Shown here piece by piece: positions 27,500 through 36,273 of a DNA stretch of 64,000 bases (its first letter is position 1; each line of letters starts with the position of its first letter). The notes beneath the pieces were generated by a model, which had not been told where the DNA came from, ran no database searches, and saw only the letters and a list, made by a program, of their open reading frames with translations. This DNA comes from Coraliomargarita sp965656715 (GTDB taxonomy: Bacteria; Verrucomicrobiota; Verrucomicrobiia; Opitutales; Coraliomargaritaceae). The position numbers were made by a program, and so were the translations under genes. The stretch lies in NCBI GenBank assembly GCA_965656715.1, contig CBFHLR010000001.1:124001-188000 (forward strand), given 5' to 3'.

Positions 27500-27547
<48 letters not shown>

Positions 27548-27572
27548 GCAAAAACTGCGTCCTTGCCGCGTA

Positions 27573-27978
<406 letters not shown>

Positions 27979-28004
27979 TGTATATAAAGTGGGTTTAAGC
28001 CGGA

Positions 28005-28430
<426 letters not shown>

Positions 28431-28587
28431 GATTTCTTGGAAAAAGGGGAGGAAACTAGGTTCGGCGGCTTGCCTGTCAATTGGAATTTTGGAGATTTTT
28501 CACATTCACCTGATTTTTTATTGCCAAAGCGGTCTCTGGCGTCATTTTCCCCTGCTTTTCCACATAATAACTAGAGGAGAACTTACT

Positions 28588-28803
28588 TTGAGAGACGACT
28601 ACCTACATCAAGCACAAGAAGTGATTACCGACCCGATGATCCTGATCAATGTGGTCTCGCGTCGTGCGAAGCAACTTAAAAGCGGCTACAAGCCACTGAT
28701 CGAGTCTCTTGAGCGCCTGTCCGCTGAAGACATGGCTCTGCGTGAGATCATCGAGGGCAAAATTACTTACCAGCTCGACGAGGGCGAAGAAGTCGAAGCG
28801 TAG
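28588..28803 (+). CDS. rpoZ: RNA polymerase omega subunit (TTG start)
   Basis: The omega subunit helps assemble the beta' subunit of RNA polymerase. Starting at TTG 28588 the product is 71 residues. LINVVSRRAKQLKSGYKPL matches the conserved omega helix, and MALREIIEGKITYQL matches the family's ALREIxxGxI motif; an acidic tail follows. The TTG is preceded by GAGGAGA at ideal spacing, and the family N-terminus starts here. Longer readings with ATG starts run into the divergent rplM and are rejected. It is short compared with E. coli omega (91 residues). A strong terminator follows. Confidence 0.88.
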   Translation: MRDDYLHQAQEVITDPMILINVVSRRAKQLKSGYKPLIESLERLSAEDMALREIIEGKITYQLDEGEEVEA

Positions 28804-28823
28804 CCACCTAGTATAGAATTTCG

Positions 28824-28896
28824 ATGCTCCGCATACTATAATGGAGCATTTGCTACTTTAAGTGCGGGACGGCTCAAATCGTCCCGCATCTTTTTT
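28824..28896 (+). terminator. rpoZ terminator, preceded by a second hairpin
   Basis: The main terminator is TGCGGGACG / CGTCCCGCA with an 8-nt loop (28863-28888) and TCTTTTTT. A separate 7-bp hairpin (ATGCTCC / GGAGCAT, 12-nt loop, 28824-28849) lies between the stop codon and the terminator. It lies just before smpB. Confidence 0.85.
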
Positions 28897-28902
28897 ATCC
28901 CA

Positions 28903-29382
28903 ATGTGTGCGAAGAAAAAGAAGCCGGAGGACCGTTATAAGGAAATCCGTAATGCGAAAGCGACTCACAACTATTTTGTGGGGGAATGCTTTGAGGCCGG
29001 CATTCAGTTGCTCGGCACCGAGGTGAAGGCGATCCGTAACGGCAACGCCCAGCTGGGCGAATCGTTCTGTCGTATCGAGAAGGGCCAGGTCTGGCTGTAT
29101 AATTCGCACATTGGGCACTATGAGTTTGGAAATTTCCAAAACCACCCGCCACGCCGGAAGCGTAAGTTACTACTGAATCGCCGCGAGATCAACAAGTTGA
29201 TCGGTGCCATCGATGCGGGCGGGAAGACCTTGGTGCCGCTGCGCATTTATATGAAGCACGGCCTAATCAAGATCGAGATCGCACTGTGCACGGGTAAGAA
29301 ATTGCACGACAAGCGTGAGACACTGAAGCGCAAAGTGGTGATGCGCGAGGCCGAGCGTGAAATGCGCGGTGGGCGTCGCTAG
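28903..29382 (+). CDS. smpB: SsrA-binding protein SmpB
   Basis: SmpB binds tmRNA and brings it to stalled ribosomes for trans-translation. The 159-residue protein shows ATHNYFVGECFEAGIQLLGTEVKAIR near residue 20, NSHIGHYEFGNFQNHPPRRKRKLLL near residue 67, PLRIYMKHGLIKIEIALCTGKK, and the basic C-terminal tail (ETLKRKVVMREAEREMRGGRR) that enters the mRNA channel. It stands right after the rpoZ terminator, so it needs its own promoter. No tmRNA gene is in the window. Confidence 0.97.
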   Translation: MCAKKKKPEDRYKEIRNAKATHNYFVGECFEAGIQLLGTEVKAIRNGNAQLGESFCRIEKGQVWLYNSHIGHYEFGNFQNHPPRRKRKLLLNRREINKLIGAIDAGGKTLVPLRIYMKHGLIKIEIALCTGKKLHDKRETLKRKVVMREAEREMRGGRR

Positions 29383-29400
29383 CCTGCTGATCGCAGACTC

Positions 29401-29580
29401 GCTCGAACGTTGAACATCCAACATTGAGTTTTGAATTCCGTTTCGCTGATTTTATTTAATCAGCCGCTCGACCCGTCTGGAAACGACCGAAATGCATACC
29501 TCGATGTTCGATGTTCGATGTGGTCCGGTTCGCTGCGCGCCCGGTCTTGTCGCTTCGCTCGGAACGATGTTCGATCAGCT
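29401..29580. repeat. GAACRTY heptamer arrays between smpB and the AAA+ gene
   Basis: The left array (29404-29436) reads GAACGTT GAACATC CAACATT GAGTTTT GAAT. The right array (29497-29520) reads GATGTTC GATGTTC GATGTGG, with a further GATGTTCGATC copy at 29567-29577 at the stop of the AAA+ gene. The 60-bp spacer and the segment between right copies (CGCTGCGCGCCC...CGCTTCGCTCGG) also hold small palindromes. The 192-bp gap contains no gene. Confidence 0.7.
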
Positions 29581-30828
29581 GTTCTCCGTGTATTTGAAGT
29601 AGCGCTCGTCGGCGAGGCTCTCAATCAAGTGCTGTGATGTGGCACTGTCGTCGCTCAAATTGCGGATTTCTTCTTTGCTGATTCGGTCACGTTGGCTCAG
29701 CGCCATGGCATTACGAATCACTCGGCAAAGCTGTGCATAGTTGAGCGTGGTGCAGCTTTCCTGTAAATACTTGATCGCGGAACTGGAAATGGTGCGTGTG
29801 CGCAGGAACGGGTGGGCCATGCGCAGTGTGCTGAAAATGTTATGCACGATCATTGCAATGTCATCTTCGCGAGATTCCATGCTCGGCATCACCAGTGAAG
29901 TGCTTTGTTTGCGAACTGCTTTAAAGACCGGTTTCACGCCGCTGGGGAAGACGCTTTCGGAGTCAGTGACGTGGCCAACAATCAGTTGGAGCGGTGCGTC
30001 TTTGATCTCGAAGAATTTATCCAGGAAGCTGGCGAGCTCAATGGCGGATTGGCTGCTCCAGTCTTCAGTCAGGCCAAGGTAGCAGTAGACCTTCTGGTCG
30101 TCGCTCTGGCCTTCCTTTAGAATCTTTTCCAGCACCTCGGCTTCCAAGTGCATCGGATCGAGGGCATAGAGTGGGTGGGAGTCACCGTTGGCTCGGAAAT
30201 TCAGTTCGCGGGCAACGAGTTCGAACTCAGCACCTTCGTCGCCTTCAAGAAGAATAATCGGGCTTTGGTCGAGTTTGGTATCCAACTCGACCAGAAAGTT
30301 CTGCATGACCATGCTGTGCGCTTGTAGATAGCGCGCGATGGTGGGTGAGCGGAAGATGGGCAGGGAGGCTGCCTGCTGCACTGGGGCGACAGGTTTTGGC
30401 TCGGCCTTTGGCTTCTTCGCGACTTTGCGGGCAACTTTTTTGCGGGCCTTCTTTTTCTTGGCGGCCTTTTGTGCGATCTCACGCAGTAGTGATTGCACGC
30501 GTGTTAGGGCGCGATCCTTGTTGGTGGGCAGTAGTAGATAGTTGTCGACGCCTGCCGGGGCCTGGCTGCTCTCGATGCTGGTTTGCTCTGTTAGGCGCTC
30601 AAAGGTGACGAGGTTGGTGCGTTTGCAACTAGTATAGAGTGGCTCAAATGCCCAGATCAGCTCCTCGAGCTGCATGTCGTAAAACACCGCGTCTGACTTA
30701 TTTAGTTTACGAATCTCTTTGAGCAGCGGCTCAGTTGTTTCATGAAATACATGCTCTTGTTCGAGCTCGGTTAAGAGCTCTGCAAGTTGTTTCTTTGCAG
30801 CTGGGTCTTGAGTTAGTAGGTGAATCAT
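29575..30828 (-). CDS. Degenerate NtrC-like AAA+ protein
   Basis: A 417-residue protein that I can place only partly. Residues 1-115 look like a small alpha/beta domain reminiscent of a receiver domain. Residues 115-150 are a Lys/Ala/Pro-rich linker (KKKKARKKVARKVAKKPKAE). Residues 155-350 resemble the AAA+ domain of sigma-54 activators (ARYLQAHSMVMQNFLVEL, IILLEGDEGAEFELVARELN where Walker A should be, MPSMESREDDIAMIVHNIF like LPPLRERxEDI). The lid domain (SSSAIKYLQESCTTLNYAQLCRVIRNAM) follows. The P-loop Lys/Thr and the GAFTGA loop are missing, so it should neither hydrolyse ATP normally nor activate sigma-54. It may be a structural or regulatory relic. Its stop codon lies inside repeat sequence. 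Confidence 0.6.
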   Translation of the reverse strand: MIHLLTQDPAAKKQLAELLTELEQEHVFHETTEPLLKEIRKLNKSDAVFYDMQLEELIWAFEPLYTSCKRTNLVTFERLTEQTSIESSQAPAGVDNYLLLPTNKDRALTRVQSLLREIAQKAAKKKKARKKVARKVAKKPKAEPKPVAPVQQAASLPIFRSPTIARYLQAHSMVMQNFLVELDTKLDQSPIILLEGDEGAEFELVARELNFRANGDSHPLYALDPMHLEAEVLEKILKEGQSDDQKVYCYLGLTEDWSSQSAIELASFLDKFFEIKDAPLQLIVGHVTDSESVFPSGVKPVFKAVRKQSTSLVMPSMESREDDIAMIVHNIFSTLRMAHPFLRTRTISSSAIKYLQESCTTLNYAQLCRVIRNAMALSQRDRISKEEIRNLSDDSATSQHLIESLADERYFKYTENS

Positions 30829-30960
30829 GAGCAGTTGCTGATTTGCTTTAAGTGCAAAGCAACGAGATTAATCACATTCATAATCGTTTAAGGATTAGGG
30901 AGAATGCAAGGAGTCGCTGCTAGAATAGGTGTTTTTTGCAGCTTTTTTACGTTAAGCGGC

Positions 30961-33900
30961 CTACTGAGGTTTATTAGCTAAGCACTGAGATGCGCGGAAA
31001 TCTATCTTACCGCTGCCTAGTAGTGGTATTTTCTCTACGAAAATCCAGTCATTGGCCTTGGGTTTCCAGAGATTTGGTATTTTCAGCTCGCTCAGCCGCT
31101 TGGGGAGGTCGTTGGAATCAAGGTCTTGCTTGCTAGTAAGCACGCCGATGCGCTCACCTTTGCGTTCATCCTCAAGGCGTAGTGCAATGAGCTGGTCCGG
31201 TTGTAGGTCGAAGGCTTCCTGTAGTGCTTTTTCTACGAGCGAGAGTGACACCATTTCCCCGCCGATTTTGCAGAAACGTGAGAGGCGACCCGTAATGGAG
31301 AAGAAACCGTCCTCGTCGAGCACGCCCATGTCGCCGGTATTATACCAGCCATGTTGAATGGTTTCATCGGTTAGCTCGTCGCGATTCAGGTAGCCGCGCA
31401 TAACGTTGGGACCTTTGATATGTATCAGCCCTTCACCACCGGGTTGGACTGTGTTTCCTGTATCCGGATCTGTGATACGGATTGCCATTCCAGGTAGCAC
31501 ACGCCCTAAGCGATCTGGGCGATTACCTGTTTCGGGGAGTTTATCTACCTCCACATTGGGTAGACTCAGTGCGCAAACAGGAGCCAGTTCGGTGGCGCCG
31601 TAGCCTTCGTAAGGACGAATCCCAAAACGTTTCTCAAACATGTCAGCGATACGTGGCTGTAGCTTCTCAGCGCCAGTGAATGTGTAGCGTAGATGCTTGA
31701 ATTGCTCAGGTTGCACTTTGCGGATGTAGGCGAGCAAAAAGCTCGGCGTTGTCAATAAGATGCTACCGTGATTGTCTTCGGCCAGTTTACCGATGGCTGC
31801 GGCTTCGAGGGGATTGTTATGGCTGGCGATGGTTAGCCCTGATAACAGGGGAAACCACATGGTTGCGGTGTAGCCGAATGAGTGAAATACGGGTAGGGTC
31901 GCAAGCATGACATCGTTGCGTTGCGGGCTCAGGACGCTTCGAAATGAAGTGATATTCGAGAGGATGTTGTAGTGGCTGAGCATGACTCCCTTGGGCTCAG
32001 AGGTGGAGCCGCTGGAGAATAGAATCGTGGCGATGTCGTCGGGAGATGGCGCGGTTTTTGAGGATAGAATTGTAATAGGAAAGCAGCGCGCGGTGAGAGC
32101 ATGGCGTAGTTTCTCGACCTTGCTGGCGGATGTCATCAAGTCCTCGATGTAGACTGTGTTTTCTGGCAGTGGTAGTTCCGGGAAACGTTCGAGGAACTTG
32201 CGCGATGTTAGCACGGTGCGCATCGCACATTGATCGATGGCCGACTGGAACGATTCATTCGGAACGGTGTAGTTCAGGTTGACGCTGATGTGTCCTGCCA
32301 GATCGACTGCGATGTTGGCCAGGCTGGCACCGATTCCAGTCGGGAGGAGAATGCCAATGTGCTGCTCGTCGGATGTAATCAGTTTCCGGAGGCGTGACTT
32401 GAGGATCAGGCTCCCTGTGAGGAGCTCGCCGTAAGAAACCTTTCGACCGCTGCTCTCGACCTGAGCGGTCTTGGACCAGTTTCGTCGTGCGGATTCGATC
32501 AATTCTGTCGAGAGTGGGTTGCTGTCCTGTTTGTTCGATTCAAAATGGGTTACCGAGAGTTCGCTCACGGCTTGTTGCACGTCGAAGCTGCTAGAGCTGG
32601 ACGGCATGGCTTCGCCGTAGTGAACGCTTACCCTGTAGCGGAAGTCTCTGAACGGGCGCAGTTGAGGCATGCCGTCGTAATAGCTGGATACGCTTCCCCA
32701 GGCACCGCCAATGTAGACAGGTATGATTGGATGTTTGCTGCCCTTAACGATTCGTTCGAATCCGGGCTTGAAAGGGCGCATCATACCTGTGCGGCTGAGC
32801 GCACCTTCCGCAAAGATACAGACCAGATAGCCCTCATCTAGAGCTGTGCGAGCGCTCTTGAGAGATTTGAGCAGCTGCTTTGGGCCATCGCTGTCTTGAA
32901 TGAGCACGACCTTGGCGATGTCGACGACCTTGCGCACAAGCCAGCTGGAGTTGTTGTAGAAGTTGCGCGACATCAACATGCGGATGCGTCGCTGCTGGCT
33001 CGACATGATCAGCACTGCATCCATGAGGCTGACGTGATTGCAGACGAGTAGAGCAGGCTTATCGGCCGGTAAGTTCTCGAGCCCGCGCACACGCAGCTTG
33101 TAGCAAAAGCGTGTAATACACATGACAATGAACTTGATGAAGAAGTCTGGTAAGACCCAAAGCGCGAAGACTGCGAGACCGGCAAGGACGATCGAGAAAA
33201 TGAGAAATCCACTTTGGGCAGAATTGCCGAGCACGCTTGAATTCAGGTAGAGTAGCCCACTGGCCAAGAGAATTCCGATCCAGCTGGTGAAGGAGTTGGC
33301 AGCTTGAATAGCTCCAATGCGGTCTTTCGGACTGCGGAATTGAATGAAGGCTTCCAGTGGCACGATGAATAGGCCTGCTGCAAAACCCAGAGTCGACATG
33401 CATATTGCAGCTAGCAGGAGGTTGCCCTGGCTGAGTAGGCCGAGTGTGAGTAGCGAGGCGCTCATGAGAAATGCACCAATTGGAACAATGCCGAATTCAA
33501 TCGAGCGTCCACTGATCCACCCGGCAAAGCTAGATCCTAGCCCAATTCCAATCGCGGTCAGGAGGAAAAGACGTGTCGACTGCTCGCTGCTTAGGTTGAG
33601 TTGCTCGCCACCAAAACTGAGAATGTTCAGTTGGATAAAGCCTGCGACGAGTGAGAAGACGCCAAGTGCAAGGATCGACAGTAGTAAGAAGCTGTCTTTG
33701 CCAATATGGCGATAGGTTTGGAGTAAGCTGCCGTAACCATTCAGGCGTAGTGCGCGATCTGGGTGTGCTGGAGACGGTGCGATATTGAGCGAAGCCATGA
33801 AGCCCAAGCAGGCAACTGCAATGCAGGCGAGTGCGGCTAGGCCGAAACGACCCTCAACGAGGAGGCTGAGTTCGGGGGCAACGGTGGTGCCCGCAATGAT

Positions 33901-34353
33901 CGCAAGAAAAGTAAATAACTGTAGGGCTCCGTTCGCTTTGGAGAGGGTGGTCGTGGAGACTTGCTCAGGGATGAGCCCATATTTGCACGGCCCAAAGAAT
34001 GCACTCTGGGCTGACATTAGAAACATGGTTACATAGAGTAGGGCATCGACTTTGAGGGTGAGCGCCAGTGCACCAAAGCTCATCACCGCGACTTCGGTGC
34101 CCTTGAGTAGAACGATCAGTCGGCGCTTGCTGAATTTGTCGGCAATGTTGCCGGCATATGGCACGATCAGCAGAAAGGGCAGCGCAAAAATCAAGCCGAC
34201 GCTTGCGAGGATGTTATTCGCGGCGTCTTGGCCATTCCAAGCGATGAGTGCATAGATGATCAGCAATTTGAAGAGGTTGTCGTTCATTGCGCCGCCGAAT
34301 TGAGCGCAGTTGTGCCACCAAAAGGTGCGTGGTAAGTTAGGTGTGTGTGACAT
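30961..34353 (-). CDS. MFS transporter - acyltransferase - acyl-ACP synthetase fusion (LplT-Aas-like)
   Basis: A 1130-residue three-part protein. Residues 1-410 are a 12-helix MFS transporter like the lysophospholipid transporter LplT (QFGGAMNDNLFKLL, NIADKFSKRRL). About 420-620 is a PlsC-type acyltransferase with NHVSLMDA (HX4D) near residue 440 and FAEGALSRTGMMRPFKPGFE. About 650-1130 is an AMP-binding acyl-ACP/CoA synthetase with TILFSSGSTSEPKGVMLSH near residue 780, YGATELAPV and GWYNTGDMG. In E. coli the carriers are separate (LplT and Aas) and together re-acylate lyso-phosphatidylethanolamine. The fusion likely flips lysolipids inward and re-acylates them. The ATG at 34353 is preferred over 34392, which overlaps the operator. 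It is divergent from a MarR gene. Confidence 0.92.
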   Translation of the reverse strand: MSHTPNLPRTFWWHNCAQFGGAMNDNLFKLLIIYALIAWNGQDAANNILASVGLIFALPFLLIVPYAGNIADKFSKRRLIVLLKGTEVAVMSFGALALTLKVDALLYVTMFLMSAQSAFFGPCKYGLIPEQVSTTTLSKANGALQLFTFLAIIAGTTVAPELSLLVEGRFGLAALACIAVACLGFMASLNIAPSPAHPDRALRLNGYGSLLQTYRHIGKDSFLLLSILALGVFSLVAGFIQLNILSFGGEQLNLSSEQSTRLFLLTAIGIGLGSSFAGWISGRSIEFGIVPIGAFLMSASLLTLGLLSQGNLLLAAICMSTLGFAAGLFIVPLEAFIQFRSPKDRIGAIQAANSFTSWIGILLASGLLYLNSSVLGNSAQSGFLIFSIVLAGLAVFALWVLPDFFIKFIVMCITRFCYKLRVRGLENLPADKPALLVCNHVSLMDAVLIMSSQQRRIRMLMSRNFYNNSSWLVRKVVDIAKVVLIQDSDGPKQLLKSLKSARTALDEGYLVCIFAEGALSRTGMMRPFKPGFERIVKGSKHPIIPVYIGGAWGSVSSYYDGMPQLRPFRDFRYRVSVHYGEAMPSSSSSFDVQQAVSELSVTHFESNKQDSNPLSTELIESARRNWSKTAQVESSGRKVSYGELLTGSLILKSRLRKLITSDEQHIGILLPTGIGASLANIAVDLAGHISVNLNYTVPNESFQSAIDQCAMRTVLTSRKFLERFPELPLPENTVYIEDLMTSASKVEKLRHALTARCFPITILSSKTAPSPDDIATILFSSGSTSEPKGVMLSHYNILSNITSFRSVLSPQRNDVMLATLPVFHSFGYTATMWFPLLSGLTIASHNNPLEAAAIGKLAEDNHGSILLTTPSFLLAYIRKVQPEQFKHLRYTFTGAEKLQPRIADMFEKRFGIRPYEGYGATELAPVCALSLPNVEVDKLPETGNRPDRLGRVLPGMAIRITDPDTGNTVQPGGEGLIHIKGPNVMRGYLNRDELTDETIQHGWYNTGDMGVLDEDGFFSITGRLSRFCKIGGEMVSLSLVEKALQEAFDLQPDQLIALRLEDERKGERIGVLTSKQDLDSNDLPKRLSELKIPNLWKPKANDWIFVEKIPLLGSGKIDFRASQCLANKPQ

Positions 34354-34386
34354 GGCGTGGTTGTGTTCTGTGTGTAAAATCCATAA

Positions 34387-34403
34387 TGACAATTAAGTTG
34401 TCA
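34387..34403. promoter_or_regulatory. Probable MarR operator 1
   Basis: The perfect inverted repeat TGACAA-TTAAG-TTGTCA lies in the shared region between the lysolipid fusion gene and the divergent marR-type gene. A second, slightly degenerate copy follows 26 bp downstream (centre to centre). The pairing, position and 17-bp size fit a winged-helix MarR dimer site. Confidence 0.75.
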
Positions 34404-34412
34404 AATTTAATA

Positions 34413-34429
34413 TGGCAATAAAGTTGTCG
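34413..34429. promoter_or_regulatory. Probable MarR operator 2
   Basis: TGGCAA-TAAAG-TTGTCG has the same 6-5-6 layout as operator 1, with two changed positions. The 26-bp centre spacing is about two and a half helical turns. It lies 30 bp upstream of the regulator start, so binding would be expected to repress both divergent promoters. Confidence 0.7.
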
Positions 34430-34458
34430 TATTGGTTTAGCGGTGCATTGTCCTCCGT

Positions 34459-34899
34459 ATGTCTGAAACTCGGTCCCACGAAGCCATGCATACCTTGGCG
34501 AATTCTGTTCGACGACTCTATAACCGCTTGCGTTACACTTCGGATCAACTCCACGAGGACTGTGGGCTTAGTGCTCCGAAGCGCACCTTGCTGATGGATT
34601 TGCATCGATATGGCCTGCAGACTGTCCCGACGCTTGCATCACAGCGTTTTATCAGTCGTCAGATTACTCAGACTCAGATCAACGAGCTGTTGGACGCTGG
34701 TTACGTGCAGACACGCGAGAATCCTGAGCATAAACGCTCAAAACTGATCGAATTGACTCCTGCGGGCGTCCACTTTCTCCAGGAGCTGAGCCGACGTGAA
34801 CAGGCATTCATGGCGGAGCAAGATTGGCTACCCGAAGTTGATCAGCTGGATGCCTGTATTGAGGTGCTAGACGGGATCTATGAGCAGCTGGGAAAATGA
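34459..34899 (+). CDS. MarR-family transcriptional regulator
   Basis: A 146-residue winged-helix regulator. It has an N-terminal dimerisation helix (EAMHTLANSVRRLYNRLRY). The helix-turn-helix region is VPTLASQRFISRQITQTQINELLDAGYV, the wing ENPEHKRSKLIELTPAGVHFLQEL, and a C-terminal dimerisation helix completes the fold. It is divergent from the lysolipid repair fusion, and two matching palindromes lie between them. It therefore probably controls that gene and itself; the ligand could be a free fatty acid or lysolipid, but that is a guess. The protein starts at ATG 34459. Confidence 0.85.
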   Translation: MSETRSHEAMHTLANSVRRLYNRLRYTSDQLHEDCGLSAPKRTLLMDLHRYGLQTVPTLASQRFISRQITQTQINELLDAGYVQTRENPEHKRSKLIELTPAGVHFLQELSRREQAFMAEQDWLPEVDQLDACIEVLDGIYEQLGK

Positions 34900-35062
34900 G
34901 GCCTATCTGAGGCCTTTCGAGGCGGATCATCTATGCGCTTAGATTGATCACTCTACGGTTAGGCCTAATTGGTGGTTTTACTCTTATCATGTTGTCTAAT
35001 AATGCTTTAGTGTGAATGACGTTTCTTTGGCAAAAGGGCAAAAATAGGCTTAGTTAGCTCAC

Positions 35063-35599
35063 ATGAGGGGGATGCTGCGACCAACGTTGGGTGAATCCGG
35101 TTTTGATCGGTATCGTTTTGGCGTGGCAAACAATGTATCGGCATCGGGGTGCTATGCCTTTGGACTGGCGGATGTGCTGCCTCTTTTGATTCAGGTCGCT
35201 GATAAGAGCCATTTGAATATCAATACACTTTCGGATCGATTGCTTTCAGAGATAATTAATGCATGTGCTCGAACGCATGTGGATTTACGTCGTGAGGTGG
35301 AGTTAGAGGATTGTGTGGTCGTGTCTTTGAGGAAGCGCAGTTTGACGCTTTCGGGCATTCACGCTTGTGGGCTACGTGACTTAATATTCTCAGCCTGTTT
35401 ATTTAGGACCTATGCATACATGGGGACACCTGAGTCCTATAATCTAAATGAACTCATTTCTGAAAATTGGCTCATGCTCGCAGACGAGCTGCCACAATCT
35501 TTAACCTATTCCACTGCTGCGGATCTAAATGAGCATGTGCGTGAGCACCGTGCCCATGATGGCTACGGCGAAGCGGACATTCATTTTCATGCAGCTTAG
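35063..35599 (+). CDS. Protein of unknown function upstream of dnaA
   Basis: I do not recognise this 178-residue protein. It is not membrane-bound and has no signal peptide. Five cysteines are scattered (SGCYAFG, NACARTH, LEDCVVV, HACGLRD, SACLFRT). Short helical stretches include DVLPLLIQVADKSHLNINTLSDRLLSEIIN. The end is His-rich (EHVREHRAHDGYGEADIHFHAA). The ATG at 35063 has no obvious ribosome binding site and the GAGGGGG after it could serve an ATG at 35072. A clear terminator follows its stop, which supports it as a real gene. Its place beside the dnaA upstream region may be coincidental. Confidence 0.55.
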   Translation: MRGMLRPTLGESGFDRYRFGVANNVSASGCYAFGLADVLPLLIQVADKSHLNINTLSDRLLSEIINACARTHVDLRREVELEDCVVVSLRKRSLTLSGIHACGLRDLIFSACLFRTYAYMGTPESYNLNELISENWLMLADELPQSLTYSTAADLNEHVREHRAHDGYGEADIHFHAA

Positions 35600-35635
35600 T
35601 GGTTTGGGTGATTAGGGGATAATGAGATCAAGGGG

Positions 35636-35670
35636 GAAGCCCACCTTCGCAAGGGGGTGGGCTTCTATTT
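35636..35670 (+). terminator. Terminator after the unknown gene
   Basis: A 10-bp stem (GAAGCCCACC / GGTGGGCTTC) with a 10-nt loop, followed by TATTT. It lies 37 bp after the stop at 35599. Confidence 0.8.
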
Positions 35671-35680
35671 GTCTGAGCCG

Positions 35681-35767
35681 CAGGAGCGAATTCCTTTGTT
35701 TTGGATTAGGTATCAATCCGTAATTCCAAACGAATGGGTCATTGTGGATTCTGATGATTCGCTCCTG
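35681..35767. repeat. Long inverted repeat, 11-bp arms 65 bp apart
   Basis: CAGGAGCGAAT (35681-35691) is repeated inverted as ATTCGCTCCTG (35757-35767). The inside holds a further small hairpin, GGATT...AATCC. The layout resembles a REP-like two-hairpin element, with unrelated sequence. Confidence 0.5.
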
Positions 35768-35895
35768 TGTTGAAAACCGATAAAAATTAAAAAAACTTTT
35801 TGAACTATGGATACTAACATAGCGAATTATTGAATAGTCAAAATGCGGGGGCGTGAAATTACCGAAGCAGCGACTTTCCAGGGGTTAACAAAACT

Positions 35896-35911
35896 GTCAC
35901 GAAGCCGTGAC
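35896..35911. promoter_or_regulatory. Perfect palindrome GTCACG-AAGC-CGTGAC upstream of dnaA
   Basis: Six-base arms around a 4-nt centre, 360 bp before dnaA and inside the AT-rich region. The T tract that would make it a terminator is missing. It could be a protein-binding site. Confidence 0.4.
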
Positions 35912-35951
35912 TCAAATGCTAAAAAATGTCTAAAAACTTATTCAAAATAGA

Positions 35952-35987
<36 letters not shown>

Positions 35988-36273
35988 CGGTTCCGAGTTT
36001 CGCTTTTTTGTTCTTATCAACTCAATTTCATCCGTTTTATGCGGATTCCATTGCACTAACTTTAACTCGAAACACCTTGAAAATAACAACCCGATAGTTC
36101 TTTAACTTGTTAACTATTAGTTTCTAGTGGAGTTATTAACATTCCTTCTGCCCCTAAAATAAGGAATTCTCTTCACTGATTCGTTCTCTTCTAACCTTTT
36201 CTTTTCCACAACGTTCTCATCCTGTGTCGATTCTGTGAGATACGCTGTGAATAAACCTTCTAATTTTCACTCA

